A stretch of DNA of 13,337 nucleotides, taken from positions 2,397-15,733 of the forward strand of contig PALW01000029.1 in assembly GCA_002710745.1 (NCBI GenBank), in the 5' to 3' direction. Below, piece by piece: positions 1-7,845 of the stretch. This stretch comes from Porticoccaceae bacterium (GTDB lineage Bacteria; Pseudomonadota; Gammaproteobacteria; Pseudomonadales; Porticoccaceae). Under the pieces are notes generated by a model. It was not told the origin of the DNA and made no database searches. It saw nothing but the letters and a program-made list of their open reading frames with translations. Made by a program: the position numbers and the translations under genes. The stretch's first letter is position 1. Each line of letters starts with the position of its first letter.

Positions 1-462
1 ATCTTGGCAGCAAATATTGGCTGCTCTGGCATGGTCAAAGGTCAAGCAATAGATTTGGATTGCTCGGCCACAAACTTAAATCAAGAGCAATTAGATGAGA
101 TGCATAATTGCAAAACTGGCGCACTAATTGAAGCAAGTATAATAATGTGCGCAATAACAACGCAGAAAATGTCTGATGCTCAAGAGGAGAGTTTAAAAAT
201 CTTCGCTAAAAAAATAGGTCTTGCATTTCAGATTCAAGACGACATATTAGATGTAGAAAGTTCGACTGAAGAGATGGGGAAAAGCCGAGGTTCCGATGTC
301 TCTAATAAAAAATCTACCTACACGTCTCTCCTTGGTTTAAGTAAATCGAAAGATAGAGCCTCCTCCCTTTACAAAGAGAGTATTGAGGCTCTTGAAGTCT
401 TTGAACACAAAGCTGATCCCCTTCGTGTTTTAGCAAATTTTATTATCTCGCGCACATATTAA
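1..462 (+). CDS. ispA: Farnesyl diphosphate synthase (IspA), C-terminal half, cut by window edge
   Basis: Short-chain trans-prenyltransferase that condenses isopentenyl diphosphate with dimethylallyl and geranyl diphosphate to make farnesyl diphosphate in the cytoplasm. The frame is open from base 1 and ends with TAA at 460-462, giving 153 visible residues, about half of the usual ~295. The TTG at base 4 is internal, not a start. The second aspartate-rich, magnesium-binding motif DDILD is encoded at 238-252, preceded by the family's GLAFQIQ stretch; the conserved KTGALI helix is at 112-129 and GQAIDLD near 43-63. The first DDxxD motif lies outside the window. It is followed 55 nt later by dxs in the same direction, the usual gammaproteobacterial arrangement, so the two probably share a transcript. 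Seen: motifs and frame. Inferred: that the missing 5' part is intact. Confidence 0.95.
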   Translation: MLAANIGCSGMVKGQAIDLDCSATNLNQEQLDEMHNCKTGALIEASIIMCAITTQKMSDAQEESLKIFAKKIGLAFQIQDDILDVESSTEEMGKSRGSDVSNKKSTYTSLLGLSKSKDRASSLYKESIEALEVFEHKADPLRVLANFIISRTY

Positions 463-517
463 ACTTATTTTTAGTGTAATATTCATGATCCGGACATCTT
501 GTGAGTTAAAATAAAAT

Positions 518-2461
518 ATGGCTAAGTCGTTTAGTGAAATTCCTCTATTGCCGCCCGACACGCCTCTACTAGATCTAGTAGATACTCCAGGTGATCTTCG
601 TGATTTTAATGAAAAGCAACTTCTTGATCTTGCTGACGAATTAAGAGAGTTCTTGCTTTTTTCCGTCGGTCAAACCGGTGGGCACTTTGGTGCGGGTTTA
701 GGCGTTGTTGAACTCACAGTCGCTTTGCACTTTGCCTATAACACGCCTGAAGATCGAATTGTTTGGGATGTTGGACATCAAACCTATCCTCACAAAATCA
801 TCACCGGTCGCCGGGACAAAATGGATACAATGCGAAAAGAAGGAGGTCTTTCAGGATTCCCAAAACGCAGTGAAAGCGAATATGACACTTTTGGTGTTGG
901 ACACTCAAGCACTTCTATCAGTGCAGCACTTGGAATGACTCTAGCCTCAAGCCATCAGAACAATTCGAGAAAAACAGTTGCGGTAATCGGTGATGGCGCA
1001 ATGACAGCTGGAATGGCCTTTGAGGCGATAAATCATGCGTCTCATGTCGACAAAGATCTACTGGTAGTCCTCAATGACAATCAAATGTCAATTTCTAAAA
1101 ATACTGGTGGCCTTTCTACTTATTTTTCTAAATTGTGGGCAAGTCGTTTTTATAATCAACTGCGTGAAACTGGCAAAAAAGCATTGAAGTCACTCCCCCA
1201 GACAAAGAACTTTGTCAGAAAAACAGAGGAATATATGAAAAGTATGGTCTCACCAGCGACCATCTTTGAAGAACTTGGTTTCTATTACATAGGGCCACTC
1301 GATGGTCACGATTTACCACTTTTGACTAGTACTCTAAAAAAACTTCAAGAGATTAAAGGGCCTGTGATGCTGCATATCATCACGCAAAAAGGCAAAGGTT
1401 ATAGTCCAGCTGAAGGTGATCCTGTTGGATATCATGCTCTCACCAAAATCGAGCCAGTGAATCCGGATAAAGTAATCGAAAAAGCTAAACCCAAGAAAAA
1501 AATGCCGAAATATTCAGATGTTTTTGGAGAGTGGTTATGTGATATGGCGGAACAGGACCAGCGCTTGATTGGGATCACTCCGGCGATGTGCGAGGGATCT
1601 GGCATGAACAAATTTGCGGAAAAATTTCCAGATCGATACGAAGATGTAGCCATAGCAGAACAGCATGCTGTAACTTTAGCTGCAGGGATGGCATGTGAAA
1701 ACATTAAACCTGTGGTCGCTATTTATTCTACTTTTCTTCAAAGAGCTTATGATCAACTCATACACGATGTAGCTGTCCAAAACTTAGATGTACTTTTTGC
1801 CCTAGACCGTGCGGGACTCGTTGGGCAGGATGGCGCTACACACGCCGGCGCTTATGATATTAGTTATCTTCGATGTATCCCGAACATGTTACTTATGGCA
1901 CCGTCCAACGAAAATGAAACCCGCCAATTGCTATATACAGGCTTCATGCATCACGGTCCAGCCGCTGTGAGATATCCCAGAGGAACAGGTCCAGGCGTTC
2001 AGATTGAAAAAGAAATGCAACAACTTCCGATTGGTAAGGCAAATATTGTTAGACATGGAACCCAAGTTGCTATTTTGAATTTTGGAACACTTTTAAACTC
2101 TGTAATTGATTTATCAGATGAGATGGACTTCTCCGTCTTTGATATGCGTTTTGTTAAGCCGCTCGATAAGGAGCTTTTAATAGAAGCTGCAAAAAATAAT
2201 GAGCTATTAGTGACGCTTGAAGAAAATTCAGTCGCCGGTGGCGCAGGTTCAGCAGTCTCAGAATTTTTGGCTTCAGAAGGACTCACCATACCTATACTCC
2301 ATTTGGGATTGCCTGATTCTTTTGTCGATCATGGTGATCCTAAAGATCAATTAGCTTTAGTTGGGCTTGATAAAAATGGAATCAGGAAATCAATAATACA
2401 GCGAATGAATCACCTTTTGATTCAAACTAAGAAACCGATGTTAAGTGCGGGTAAATTATGA
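518..2461 (+). CDS. dxs: 1-deoxy-D-xylulose-5-phosphate synthase (DXS)
   Basis: Thiamine-diphosphate enzyme that joins pyruvate and glyceraldehyde 3-phosphate to give DXP, the entry step of the MEP isoprenoid pathway (also feeding thiamine and pyridoxal synthesis). At 647 residues it is a little longer than the ~620 usual. Visible motifs: TGGHF with the active-site His at residue 56; the ThDP/magnesium motif from GDG (158-160) to NDN (186-188); YIGPLDGHD (257-265); IAEQH with the catalytic Glu381; and DRAG (430-433). The C-terminal transketolase domain runs to the end with GGAGS at 574-578. It resembles E. coli Dxs along its whole length. ATG 518 has no clear Shine-Dalgarno sequence, but the N-terminus aligns with the family. 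The stop TGA overlaps the ATG of the next gene in the tetramer ATGA, indicating translational coupling. Confidence 0.98.
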   Translation: MAKSFSEIPLLPPDTPLLDLVDTPGDLRDFNEKQLLDLADELREFLLFSVGQTGGHFGAGLGVVELTVALHFAYNTPEDRIVWDVGHQTYPHKIITGRRDKMDTMRKEGGLSGFPKRSESEYDTFGVGHSSTSISAALGMTLASSHQNNSRKTVAVIGDGAMTAGMAFEAINHASHVDKDLLVVLNDNQMSISKNTGGLSTYFSKLWASRFYNQLRETGKKALKSLPQTKNFVRKTEEYMKSMVSPATIFEELGFYYIGPLDGHDLPLLTSTLKKLQEIKGPVMLHIITQKGKGYSPAEGDPVGYHALTKIEPVNPDKVIEKAKPKKKMPKYSDVFGEWLCDMAEQDQRLIGITPAMCEGSGMNKFAEKFPDRYEDVAIAEQHAVTLAAGMACENIKPVVAIYSTFLQRAYDQLIHDVAVQNLDVLFALDRAGLVGQDGATHAGAYDISYLRCIPNMLLMAPSNENETRQLLYTGFMHHGPAAVRYPRGTGPGVQIEKEMQQLPIGKANIVRHGTQVAILNFGTLLNSVIDLSDEMDFSVFDMRFVKPLDKELLIEAAKNNELLVTLEENSVAGGAGSAVSEFLASEGLTIPILHLGLPDSFVDHGDPKDQLALVGLDKNGIRKSIIQRMNHLLIQTKKPMLSAGKL

Positions 2462-3087
2462 AATTTTATGATTGTTCAACAGCGCCAAGTCCTAGAAGAG
2501 TAAGAATATTTATTGCTGAGAAAAAAATTAAGATAGAAACGGTAGAACTTAATCTAATGAAAGGTGAGCATATGACCTCAGACTACCGCTCTAAAAACCC
2601 TAACTTAGAGGTCCCGCTGTTGGAGCTTGAAGATGGCACTACAATTCCTCAAGTAAATGCTATTTGTCGATATTTAGAAGATATACATCCAGATAATCCT
2701 TTACATGGTAGAGATCCAGTCGAAGGAGCACTCGTGGAGGCAGCAAATACAAAGATTCAGTTAGATGGATTTATGGCAGCAGCCGAAGCTTTCCGTAATT
2801 TTACGCCCGGATTAAAAGACAGAGCAATGCCAGGCCCTCATAATTACGCTCAAATACCTGAGCTCGCAAAACGAGGTTTATTACGCCTAGACAATTTTCT
2901 CGCTGATCTAGAAAGTCATTTTGAGTCAAATGAATATATGGTCAGCAATTATTTCTCAGTTGCGGATATCAGCGCCCTGGTTTGTATCGACTTTGCAAAG
3001 TGGGTCAAAAAGCCCATTCCAGAGGACTACAAAAACCTTCATAGATGGTATAGCACGGTTAGTGCGCGACCAAGTTGTAAAGTCTAA
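2458..3087 (+). CDS. Glutathione S-transferase family protein
   Basis: A 209-residue protein with an N-terminal thioredoxin-like glutathione-binding domain (about 1-78) and an all-helical C-terminal domain (about 85-205). Signs: STAPSPRRVRIFIAE at 7-21, the cis-proline motif EVP at 51-53, the QVNAICRYLE helix at 65-74, and FSVADISAL at 166-174, the N-capping aspartate region of the GST core. The position that carries the glutathione-binding Ser in many GSTs is Val66 here; from memory, a Val at this place is common in this proteobacterial subgroup, so it need not mean loss of function. The substrate cannot be read from the sequence. Its start overlaps the dxs stop by 4 nt, so it is translated from the ispA-dxs transcript; whether it has a role in isoprenoid metabolism or merely shares the operon is unknown. 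Its TAA overlaps the stop of the converging gene. Confidence 0.9.
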   Translation: MKFYDCSTAPSPRRVRIFIAEKKIKIETVELNLMKGEHMTSDYRSKNPNLEVPLLELEDGTTIPQVNAICRYLEDIHPDNPLHGRDPVEGALVEAANTKIQLDGFMAAAEAFRNFTPGLKDRAMPGPHNYAQIPELAKRGLLRLDNFLADLESHFESNEYMVSNYFSVADISALVCIDFAKWVKKPIPEDYKNLHRWYSTVSARPSCKV

Positions 3088-4493
3088 TTGACTCTATAAT
3101 CCAGCGGAGGATCTCTGTCTCCCAAAAGCGCCTCATATTGAAAATCCTCACCGACTCGACTCGCTAGCTCCTGCTTCGCCTCAATAATTATTGTGGGATC
3201 TTCGTATATTTGAACTGCTGAGTCGGTCAATACATCAGCGGCTAGTTTCATACCCTTAAGCCCAATAGTTGTTCCACCTGCTGCTACTGCCTGCCATGAG
3301 TGAGCAGACGTGCCGGGCACCCAAGTAGCTGTTCTGATACCCCCGGTTGGAATTAACCAGCTGACATCACCAACATCTGTCGAACCATATCCATGAGATT
3401 GCTTAAAAGGCATGATCTTTTTTTCATCTCCAAGCTTTTGTGAGGGCTCAAATAATGTTTTATAGATTTCTTGCGCATAGATTTGCTCATCTGATGTGTA
3501 ATCGATTCCTCCCGAAGCACTTAATTGCGAATGCAGAAGTTTCTGAATTGTGTCATTTGGCATTAAAGAATAATTGCCGTGCATGACTTCATAACTGAGT
3601 TTTGTCTCAGTGCCCATAGCTGCGCCCTCAGCAGCTTTTACGACTCTCTCGAATAGCTGTTTTACAACCAATCGATCAGGATGACGAACATAGTAGTAAA
3701 CCTCCGCAAGATCAGGAACAACATTTGGCGCGAGCCCCCCTTTTGTAATCACGTAATGTATTCTGGACTCCTGCGGAACATGCTCTCGCATCATATTCAC
3801 CATCATATTCATTGCTTCAACACCATCTAGTGCAGATCTTCCCTTTTCTGGAGCGCTCGCCGCATGTGCTGAGATTCCCTTGAATGTGAATTTGCCAGAC
3901 TTGTTAGCATTTGATGTGCTTGAATTTGCTTGATTAGAGGAGGCCGGATGCCAATGGAACATGATATCAACATTATCAAAGGCTCCTTCTCGTGCCATAT
4001 AAACTTTGCCAGAACCCCCTTCTTCTGCAGGTGTCCCAAAAAAGACAATCCGACCCGGTGTTTTTGTCTCTATTAACCATTTTTTTATCATTACCGCAGC
4101 CCAGGCCGAGCCCGCACCAAATAAGTGATGTCCACATGCGTGTCCTGCGCCTGTTATATTATCCGCTTGTTCTTTAAAAGGAGAATTAGTTTGAGAAAGT
4201 CCAGGAAGAGCGTCAAATTCACCCAGTATGCCTATTGTTGGACCTGACTCTCCATAAACTGCCTTAAAAGCAGTTGGTATCTCTGCCAAGTTATGTTCAA
4301 TTTTGAATCCTTCGTTTTTTAACTCCTCTTTTAGTAGATTTGAACTTCTAACCTCTAAATATCCGAGCTCTGCATAATCCCAAAGTTGCAGTGCGAGAGT
4401 TTCAAAACGTTTTTGCTGTGTTTCAAGAATGTCATTGCTCAATCCTTGATTAACAATAAGTAGTAGTATTAATCCGAATATTAATCTAAACAT
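3084..4493 (-). CDS. Secreted M20-family amidohydrolase, AbgB-like
   Basis: Zinc/manganese peptidase-fold amidohydrolase of family M20, closest by eye to AbgB, the catalytic partner in p-aminobenzoyl-glutamate hydrolysis. Of 469 residues, the first ~19 form a hydrophobic Sec-type signal peptide (FGLILLLIV core, likely cut after GLS), so the enzyme should act in the periplasm. Motifs: GEFDALPGLSQ (91-101); GHACGHH (117-123) with metal ligands Cys120 and His122; GTPAEEGGSGK (153-163) with the catalytic/metal Glu pair 157-158; HWHP (180-183); the dimerisation-domain GISAHAA (206-212); and GYGSTDVGDVSW (368-379) plus TSAHSW (395-400). All key residues are present. ATG 4493 is preceded by GGAGATGAG about 10 nt upstream. 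It lies downstream of the terminator at 4551-4577, so it probably has its own promoter; none is convincing. Substrate uncertain: aminoacyl-hippurates, aminobenzoyl-glutamate and N-acyl amino acids are all possible. Confidence 0.88.
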   Translation of the reverse strand: MFRLIFGLILLLIVNQGLSNDILETQQKRFETLALQLWDYAELGYLEVRSSNLLKEELKNEGFKIEHNLAEIPTAFKAVYGESGPTIGILGEFDALPGLSQTNSPFKEQADNITGAGHACGHHLFGAGSAWAAVMIKKWLIETKTPGRIVFFGTPAEEGGSGKVYMAREGAFDNVDIMFHWHPASSNQANSSTSNANKSGKFTFKGISAHAASAPEKGRSALDGVEAMNMMVNMMREHVPQESRIHYVITKGGLAPNVVPDLAEVYYYVRHPDRLVVKQLFERVVKAAEGAAMGTETKLSYEVMHGNYSLMPNDTIQKLLHSQLSASGGIDYTSDEQIYAQEIYKTLFEPSQKLGDEKKIMPFKQSHGYGSTDVGDVSWLIPTGGIRTATWVPGTSAHSWQAVAAGGTTIGLKGMKLAADVLTDSAVQIYEDPTIIIEAKQELASRVGEDFQYEALLGDRDPPLDYRVN

Positions 4494-4550
4494 TTAAAAG
4501 CTCATCTCCATATCTATCTATACTGAGTAAGTGTATTACAAAATTTTAAG

Positions 4551-4577
4551 AAAAAAAAAGGCCCCAAAAGGGGCCTT
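4551..4577 (-). terminator. Rho-independent terminator ending the pst-phoU transcript
   Basis: Read on the minus strand, an 8-bp stem AAGGCCCC / GGGGCCTT closes over a TTTT loop (arms 4570-4577 and 4558-4565) and runs straight into a tract of nine U (4551-4559). It lies 18 nt beyond the stop of the short frame at 4596-4856 and is the first terminator-like structure seen after phoU, so it should end the whole pst transcript. On the plus strand the stem is followed by A residues, so it is not expected to work in that direction. Confidence 0.9.
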
Positions 4578-4595
4578 AAAAACTACTTATAACTG

Positions 4596-4856
4596 CTAAA
4601 GTGAGCCGGGGATAGCCCACTCTGCATACCAGGGTGTCTCACCTGGCTTTACAGCACCTATGTAGTCCGTTGAATCAAATACAAAAGAGGAACCATTATC
4701 CTGTGGAGTAATCGCGTCACCAGTAACTGACGCAGAGTCATTTGTAATGGCATAGTTACTGTCCATTATCACTGCCTCTTCGATAATGGTTGATCCTTCC
4801 ACAGGAAGCTCCTTATTAAAGGCAACACCCGCCGTATCACATAAGAAATTTCTCAA
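4596..4856 (-). pseudogene. Short frame resembling the C-terminal end of an exported protein; likely gene remnant
   Basis: A frame of 86 codons from a TTG at 4856 to TAG at 4596-4598; the frame stays open back to a stop at 4905-4907. I do not recognise a function. Its last 30 residues (DSTDYIGAV, then WYAEWAIPGSL) recall the conserved C-terminal ends of some larger extracellular proteins of marine gammaproteobacteria; this comparison is from memory and unverified. There is no signal peptide, no ATG until codon 31 (which has a GAGG 8 nt upstream), and no Shine-Dalgarno sequence before the TTG. It lies 84 nt behind phoU, just downstream of a Pho-box-like array and upstream of the terminator. 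Best reading: promoter and 3' end of a Pho-regulated gene whose body was deleted. Alternative: a real small Pho-regulated protein of 56-86 residues. Confidence 0.45.
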
Positions 4857-4881
4857 ATTTAATATTGAGAATTGAAACAGT

Positions 4882-4926
4882 CTTAGATGACGATTGAGTG
4901 AAACTTATATTACAGAAATATTACTA
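4882..4926 (-). promoter_or_regulatory. Candidate Pho box array and -10 behind phoU
   Basis: On the minus strand three heptamers follow each other with an exact 11-nt period: TAGTAAT (4920-4926), CTGTAAT (4909-4915) and GTTTCAC (4898-4904). The PhoB half-site consensus is CTGTCAT repeated every 11 nt; the three match at 4, 6 and 5 of 7 positions, allowing C or T at the last position of the second half-site as the consensus does. Ten nt beyond the last half-site is TCTAAG (4882-4887), a 4/6 match to a -10 hexamer, at the distance seen in E. coli pho promoters. It would drive the short frame ending at 4596. Found by eye in an AT-rich intergenic region, so chance is possible. Confidence 0.4.
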
Positions 4927-4940
4927 TTTGGATTATTAGA

Positions 4941-5621
4941 TTAATCGTGTCTAATGTCTTTCCCTTGAACAACAAAAACAATCTGTTCACAAAGGTTTTT
5001 GGTATGGTCTCCTATCCGCTCAAGAGATCTGACTACCCACAGAATATTTATGACATGCGTGATACTTTTGGGATCCTCCATCATGTAAGTCATCAGCTCA
5101 CGGAGTGCAGTTTTGTACTCAAGATCTATCTGTACATCCTGATTAAATGTTTTCATCGCAGCTTCTGCATCAAATCTCGCAAATGCCGTAAGTGCATCAG
5201 AAAGCATTTTTGAGACTGACGCTCCGATATGCCGCACTTCTGGATAGCCGCTTTTTTTATTATCCTCTTCGGATAAGATAATTGAGTGATTCGCTATTTT
5301 TTTTGCCTCATCTCCAATCCGCTCCAGATCGTTAACTGCCTTCGTAACAGCCATTACTAACCTTAAATCACTTGCTGCGGGTTGTCGTCTTGCAATAACT
5401 AAAATACATGAATCGTCCAGGTCTTTCTCCATTTGATCGATAAATTTTTCCTGCTCGATTACGTCTTGCGCTAATTTACTATCGCCGTTATGGATAGACA
5501 ATATGGCATTTTTAAGTTGTTGTTCCACCTTACCACCCATCTCCATCAAACGGGTGCGAATCTCCTCGAGTTCATCATCAAACTGTTTCATTATGTGATT
5601 TTCAAACGAAATTTCTGTCAT
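4941..5621 (-). CDS. phoU: Phosphate signalling regulator PhoU
   Basis: Cytoplasmic all-helical protein that links the state of the Pst transporter to the PhoR sensor kinase and shuts the Pho response off when phosphate is plentiful. The 226 residues (E. coli PhoU has 241) show the two repeated metal-binding three-helix units: NDLERIGDEAKKI (97-109) and SLERIGDHTKNL (199-210), each with the E-x-x-x-D pattern. The ATG at 5621 is preceded on the minus strand by TGGAG with a 5-nt gap, a good ribosome binding site. It is the last intact gene of the pst operon, 41 nt behind the chosen end of pstB. Nothing about it is unusual; identity is secure from both motifs and position. Confidence 0.97.
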   Translation of the reverse strand: MTEISFENHIMKQFDDELEEIRTRLMEMGGKVEQQLKNAILSIHNGDSKLAQDVIEQEKFIDQMEKDLDDSCILVIARRQPAASDLRLVMAVTKAVNDLERIGDEAKKIANHSIILSEEDNKKSGYPEVRHIGASVSKMLSDALTAFARFDAEAAMKTFNQDVQIDLEYKTALRELMTYMMEDPKSITHVINILWVVRSLERIGDHTKNLCEQIVFVVQGKDIRHD

Positions 5622-5662
5622 TTTTTCTCCAATACTCTTAACAATATTAATAAAACTAAAAG

Positions 5663-6553
5663 CTAGCCAAATCTACCCGTAATATATGCTTCAGTGAGTT
5701 TGTGCTCGGGCATTGTAAATACAGTTTCAGTTGGATTGACCTCAATTAACTTACCCAAATGAAAGTAAGCAGTTCTATGTGAGACTCTCGCTGCTTGTTG
5801 CATACTATGTGTAACAATCGCAATCGTAAAATTTTGACTTAACTCTTCGATTAACTCCTCAATCCGAGCGGTTGCAATTGGGTCTAATGCAGAGCAAGGC
5901 TCATCCATTAAAATAACTTCTGGCTCAATTGCTATTGCTCGAGCTATACATAATCTTTGCTGCTGACCACCTGACAATCCAGTACCAGGCTGATGCAATC
6001 TGTCTTTTGCTTCATCCCAAAGACCCGCCTTTTTTAAACTGCTTTCAACTAAATCATCTAAATCCGCTTTTGAATTTGCGAGACCATGAAGTCTTGGACC
6101 GTAAGCCACATTTTCGAAAATAGATTTTGGAAACGGGTTTGGTTTTTGGAAAACCATACCTACTCTTGCTCTCAACTCAACGACATCAAGCTTAGGATCG
6201 TAAAGGTTCTCACCATCCATCGTTACATCTCCTGTAACTTTGCAAGAATCTATCGTGTCATTCATACGATTTAACGTCCGCAAAAACGTTGACTTGCCGC
6301 AACCTGAGGGGCCTATCATCGCAATAACTTCATTTTTCTTGATGTCCATATTGACATCAAAAATTGCTTGTTTGTCGCCATAGAATACGTCGACATTCCT
6401 CACTGACATCTTGGCATCCTCAACTAAATTCTTGCCAATCGTTGAATAACTCTCAGAGGCATGTAACTGCTGGTCAAAACTAAAAGTTTTAACGGAAGCT
6501 TTTCCTATTAACTTATTCGATGAATCGGCCTGCTTTAGGGTTGAATCACTCAT
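5663..6553 (-). CDS. pstB: Phosphate ABC transporter ATP-binding protein PstB
   Basis: ATPase that powers phosphate import through PstA-PstC. Starting at ATG 6553 gives 296 residues; this start has AAAGGG 6 nt upstream, whereas the longer frame begins at a TTG (6577) inside pstA with no such site. In the 296-residue numbering: Walker A GPSGCGKST (81-89), Q-loop Gln136, ABC signature LSGGQQQR (193-200), Walker B VILMDE (213-218) and the H-loop His249. PstB-specific features include MVFQKPNPFPKSI and the ending GRFG. Compared with the 257-residue E. coli protein there is an extra N-terminal stretch of about 40 residues before the ABC core (core starts near MSVRNVDVFYG); it is polar, with no clear motif. 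The gene starts 17 nt after the pstA stop. Confidence 0.97.
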   Translation of the reverse strand: MSDSTLKQADSSNKLIGKASVKTFSFDQQLHASESYSTIGKNLVEDAKMSVRNVDVFYGDKQAIFDVNMDIKKNEVIAMIGPSGCGKSTFLRTLNRMNDTIDSCKVTGDVTMDGENLYDPKLDVVELRARVGMVFQKPNPFPKSIFENVAYGPRLHGLANSKADLDDLVESSLKKAGLWDEAKDRLHQPGTGLSGGQQQRLCIARAIAIEPEVILMDEPCSALDPIATARIEELIEELSQNFTIAIVTHSMQQAARVSHRTAYFHLGKLIEVNPTETVFTMPEHKLTEAYITGRFG

Positions 6554-6570
6554 TTTTTTCCCTTTATTAA

Positions 6571-7845
6571 CTACCAACGTCTCTCTAAACGCTTTCTTAA
6601 GTATACCGCAACAAAATTCATAACCATTAAAAAAGACAGCAATATAATTATTGCTGCAGAAGTTTTTTCTACGAACGCTCTCTCAGGGCTATCTATCCAT
6701 AAAAATATTTGCACAGGCAAAACTGTGGCAGGATCAGTAAAGCCTCCAGGAATATCAACTATAAAGGCCACCATGCCAATCATTAGCAAGGGAGCAGTTT
6801 CACCGAGCGCCCTCGCCATTCCAATAATTGCACCAGTTAACATGCCGGGTAATGAAAGAGGCAAAACATGATGTAATGTTGTTTGGAACTTTGAAGCACC
6901 AACCCCTAGCGCAGCTTCTCGGATTGAGGGTGGGACAGACTTTATAGCGGCTCTACTGGTAATAATTATTGTGGGTAGTGTCATAAGTGCCAAGACAATA
7001 GCACCAAGGACTGGTATTGACCGGGGTATACCAAAAAAATTTATAAAAATAGCAAGGCCTAATAATCCAAAAATTATCGAGGGCACCGCTGCTAAATTAT
7101 TTATATTTACTTCAATTAAGTCAGTCCATTTATTTTTAGGCGCAAACTCTTCTAAGTATATTGCCGCTGTAACTCCCATTGGAAACGACATCAATAGAGT
7201 TAAAATAAGCGTAAAAAACGAGCCTATTAGTGCACCCTTGATACCTGCCTGCTCGGGTTCTCTCGAATCTCCCCGTTCAAAAAACTTTGTATTAAATTTA
7301 AGAGCTATTAGATCATCGTTATGAAGTTGATCTATCCATTTTATTTGCTCTGAAGTTAATCTGGCAGAGAAAGGGTCATCATCGAGCCAACTTTTATAAT
7401 ATGTATCGATATCATCGTCTGCCAAAATCCAAAGGGTCTCTTTAGTTCCCCATAAACTTGGGTTCTGGGTCAACTGATCTCTGAAATCAAATCCCGAACC
7501 TTCACTAACTAAATTATTAAGTTTCCTTCTTTCTCCGCGCTTAGTAACCTCCGGGAAAAGATCTCTCAACGATTTTTTTGCTAAATTCTGCCAATTTGCA
7601 AAAATAAATTCTTCAGTATCATTTACATTCAAAATACCAATAGCTTCTGGATCATACTCTATTTCTAACTGAATATAGGTTGCTCTAAAAGCGCCAGATC
7701 CTTTAGAAATAATATCCACAAACAAAAGAACAACAGCTGCAAGACCAAGCGCTACTCCTAATTTGCCAAACCACTGGAAGTTCCTCTCAGCCCTATTTCG
7801 TCTCTTGAGAGATTGTTTTATTAGGGCACGATTATCTTTACTCAT
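6571..7845 (-). CDS. pstA: Phosphate ABC transporter permease PstA, long form
   Basis: Inner-membrane permease subunit of the phosphate transporter. At 424 residues it is about 130 longer than E. coli PstA (296). The extra length lies between the first membrane segment (about 26-46) and the second (about 203-230): residues 50-200 are polar and charged (LWGTKETLW, YYKSWLDDDPFS) and should be periplasmic. The standard core follows, with membrane segments near 203-230, 250-272, 278-297, 331-365 and 395-416, and the EAA coupling loop REAALGVGASKF at 309-320 that contacts PstB; ALGETAPLL at 346-354 is typical of the family. The ATG at 7845 overlaps the pstC stop by 8 nt and has AGAG upstream inside pstC. 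Long PstA proteins of this kind are common in marine Proteobacteria; what the insert does is not known to me. Confidence 0.96.
   Translation of the reverse strand: MSKDNRALIKQSLKRRNRAERNFQWFGKLGVALGLAAVVLLFVDIISKGSGAFRATYIQLEIEYDPEAIGILNVNDTEEFIFANWQNLAKKSLRDLFPEVTKRGERRKLNNLVSEGSGFDFRDQLTQNPSLWGTKETLWILADDDIDTYYKSWLDDDPFSARLTSEQIKWIDQLHNDDLIALKFNTKFFERGDSREPEQAGIKGALIGSFFTLILTLLMSFPMGVTAAIYLEEFAPKNKWTDLIEVNINNLAAVPSIIFGLLGLAIFINFFGIPRSIPVLGAIVLALMTLPTIIITSRAAIKSVPPSIREAALGVGASKFQTTLHHVLPLSLPGMLTGAIIGMARALGETAPLLMIGMVAFIVDIPGGFTDPATVLPVQIFLWIDSPERAFVEKTSAAIIILLSFLMVMNFVAVYLRKRLERRW

Noticed and set aside
4494..4560. TTGTAAT at 4535-4541 upstream of the amidohydrolase gene as a fourth Pho box
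   Set aside because: No second half-site at an 11-nt distance on either side; a single heptamer in AT-rich DNA is not informative.
6554..6577. Longer start TTG 6577 for pstB, overlapping pstA
   Set aside because: ATG 6553 has a clear AAAGGG ribosome binding site; the TTG has none and lies within the pstA coding end.
6971..7324. 117-codon frame on the plus strand inside pstA
   Set aside because: Antisense shadow of a well-supported gene; no ribosome binding site or recognisable domain.
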